64,000 bases of DNA from Alectoria sarmentosa (lineage: Eukaryota; Ascomycota; Lecanoromycetes; Lecanorales; Parmeliaceae), in the NCBI GenBank assembly GCA_009733775.1, contig WOGZ01000089.1:1-64000 (forward strand), given 5' to 3'. A model generated the notes under the pieces. It saw only the letters and a program-made list of their open reading frames with translations, did not search any database and had not been told where the DNA came from. This document shows, in pieces, positions 62,630 to 64,000 of this stretch (its first letter is position 1; each line of letters starts with the position of its first letter). A program made the position numbers and the translations under genes.

Positions 62630-64000
62630 ATGGCTCGCCACGGGGATAATCGCTCACCATCGCCTGTAGGCAGCTCCTACTCTGCGTCAAAGAGGCAGCA
62701 CCGAGATGAAGATCGTTACGAGAGGACTCGACGGGATGATGGACGGGGTCATCGACGCAGAAGTCGAACAAGGAGCCCTGATGTAAGTTACACGACATAC
62801 TCTCTTGCCAGGTCTAACCTCTGCTTGTTACAGAAACGGTATCGAGATCGGGACTCTCGTCATCACAGAGATCGATCAAGGGATAGACATAGGGATGACG
62901 ATGGGTATCGCTCGAGCCGTAGGGAAAAATCCCGAGACAGACGAAAATCTCGGGATCGAGATACCGTGAAGGACTACAGAAGGAGGAGTCGTGACAGGGA
63001 TTCTCGGGCGTATAGGGATGACTCTCGCGACCGAGCTCGAAGGCGGAGAGAAGGATCTGCTGACTCTCGGCGCAAAGGAAGAAGAGACGACAGCGGGGAT
63101 AAAAATCAGAAGTTGGCAGGTGGGAAAGAGGTAAGCTCACCCTTAGATCTTCATGCAGGATCACTTTAATGGTATGACGCACAGATGACAACGGCTCCTA
63201 CACAAACCGACGAGGAGAAGAAGGCCGAGCGCCTTACAAAATTGGAAGCATGGAAGCAAAAGCAAGCTGCTGAAAAAGACCGCAAACAGAAAGAATTAGA
63301 ATCCTCAGGCGGCACTCGGAGTCTCCTTGCTGAGATTGACAAGAAAGCACAAGTCTCGCCTGCCACAGCTTCGCCTGTCTCACCTTCGACGCCTGTCGCA
63401 ACAAATGGAGATGCTTCTCCTGTCCCTTACGCCGGGAAGTTCGATCCAAAAGCTCTGGTCAAAAAGAAAGCATCTGCATCCTCCAGTGCGAGCAAGCTCG
63501 GAACGGACATTGCCTTGCCAGAGATTGCCAAAGCGTCCGCCACCATGAAACCCACCGCAAATGGTTTGAAGGCTGACAAAACAGTAGCACTAGCAAATGG
63601 CTCATCAGGTACGTCTCTTCCAAATTGAAATACCGCCTCGAATTTCGGCTCATGAATGACTAGCCGCTCCTGCAGCTACATTAAAGGCTCGCGGCAACGT
63701 CAGCGGGTTCGGACTTGCAAGTAAAGCAACAACCGAATCCGAAAAACCAGCTGCCAAACCCGGCCTTGATTTTGGTGAAGAGGAAGGAGGGCGGAAGAAG
63801 TTAGAGAAGCTGCCGACCCCTCCACCTGAGGATAGTGCTATGGACGACGATACTGCTGTGGCTAACGGTGATAAAGAAGACGAATCTGACGATGACCAAG
63901 GCATGCAAGACGCTGGCACCGAAGAAGAAGCAGCCGCCGCTGCAAGAGCTGCGGCAGAGAAGCGGGAGGAGCGTCTCCAAGTCCAAAGCTTAGCTTACCA
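62630..64000 (+). CDS. prp5: Prp5-type DEAD-box RNA helicase, N-terminal part (runs off the window)
   Basis: Exons 62630-62782, 62834-63130, 63185-63608 and 63664 to beyond the window end; introns of 51, 54 and 55 bp. The translated part starts [20 protein letters not shown] and continues into an RD/RS-rich region ([19 protein letters not shown]). Then come the conserved Prp5 segments [30 protein letters not shown], and [20 protein letters not shown], followed by an acidic stretch ([20 protein letters not shown]). The DEAD-box core lies outside the window. Prp5 uses ATP to help U2 snRNP join the branch site in early spliceosome assembly. The first intron is a multiple of three with no stop, so its retention would only add 17 residues. 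Confidence 0.88.

Overview
The window looks like nuclear DNA of a filamentous ascomycete (Pezizomycotina; a leotiomycete is my guess, not shown). The reasons are: many introns of 45-85 bp with GT..AG ends, often with a TACTAAT-like branch site; ascomycete-type gene families (KRE2/MNT1 mannosyltransferase, HIRA, Prp5, mitochondrial HMG-box protein, SesA/NB-ARC/TPR receptor, HeLo-pseudokinase); and an extremely AT-rich block with retained CpG at the left end, the usual footprint of repeat-induced point mutation (RIP).

Layout. 1-3.9 kb: AT-rich, gene-free RIP-like block with a sharp right boundary. 4.3-14.1 kb: ordinary housekeeping segment, all on the + strand: U1-type zinc-finger splicing protein (WBP4-like), MDR oxidoreductase with a mitochondrial-looking presequence, IFI6/ISG12-like small membrane protein, HIRA histone chaperone, KRE2/MNT1-type alpha-mannosyltransferase. 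14.1-29 kb: accessory segment with a STAND/NLR receptor (SesA-NB-ARC-TPR), a multi-spanning membrane protein with a doubtful exon structure, a HeLo-pseudokinase protein (MLKL-like architecture), and an F-box/LRR-like gene followed by decayed paralogues.

29.4-56 kb is the most unusual part. It holds coiled-coil/low-complexity orphan genes (40.6-42.0 kb minus, 43.4-45.3 kb minus, 48.0-49.3 kb plus) that share a closely related ~190-220 bp non-coding leader directly before their ATG. Further intact or broken copies of this leader lie at 30.95-31.39, 31.91 and 53.44-53.50 kb. Three copies are preceded by an ATCACGTGA box followed by a CGCTAG motif. The same region carries exportin-1 (CRM1)-derived fragments, including a 64-bp tandem array open in all three forward frames, a decayed SF1 helicase, a TIR-bounded MITE-like element of about 620 bp with a short telomere-like repeat inside, and several decayed coiled-coil fragments. 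It reads as a locus where gene pieces were duplicated and rearranged together with one promoter/leader cassette.

57-64 kb: two tandem Ser/Thr-rich GPI-anchored-type paralogues (both with interrupted frames), a tiny Gly/Asn/Tyr-rich protein gene with a decayed neighbour copy, then housekeeping again: a mitochondrial two-HMG-box protein (minus) divergent from the 5' part of the Prp5 RNA helicase gene, which runs off the window end.

All gene models were spliced by eye. Families were recognised from motifs only; no database search was possible. Where ORFs could be read from a GTG/TTG codon I moved the start to the first sensible ATG.
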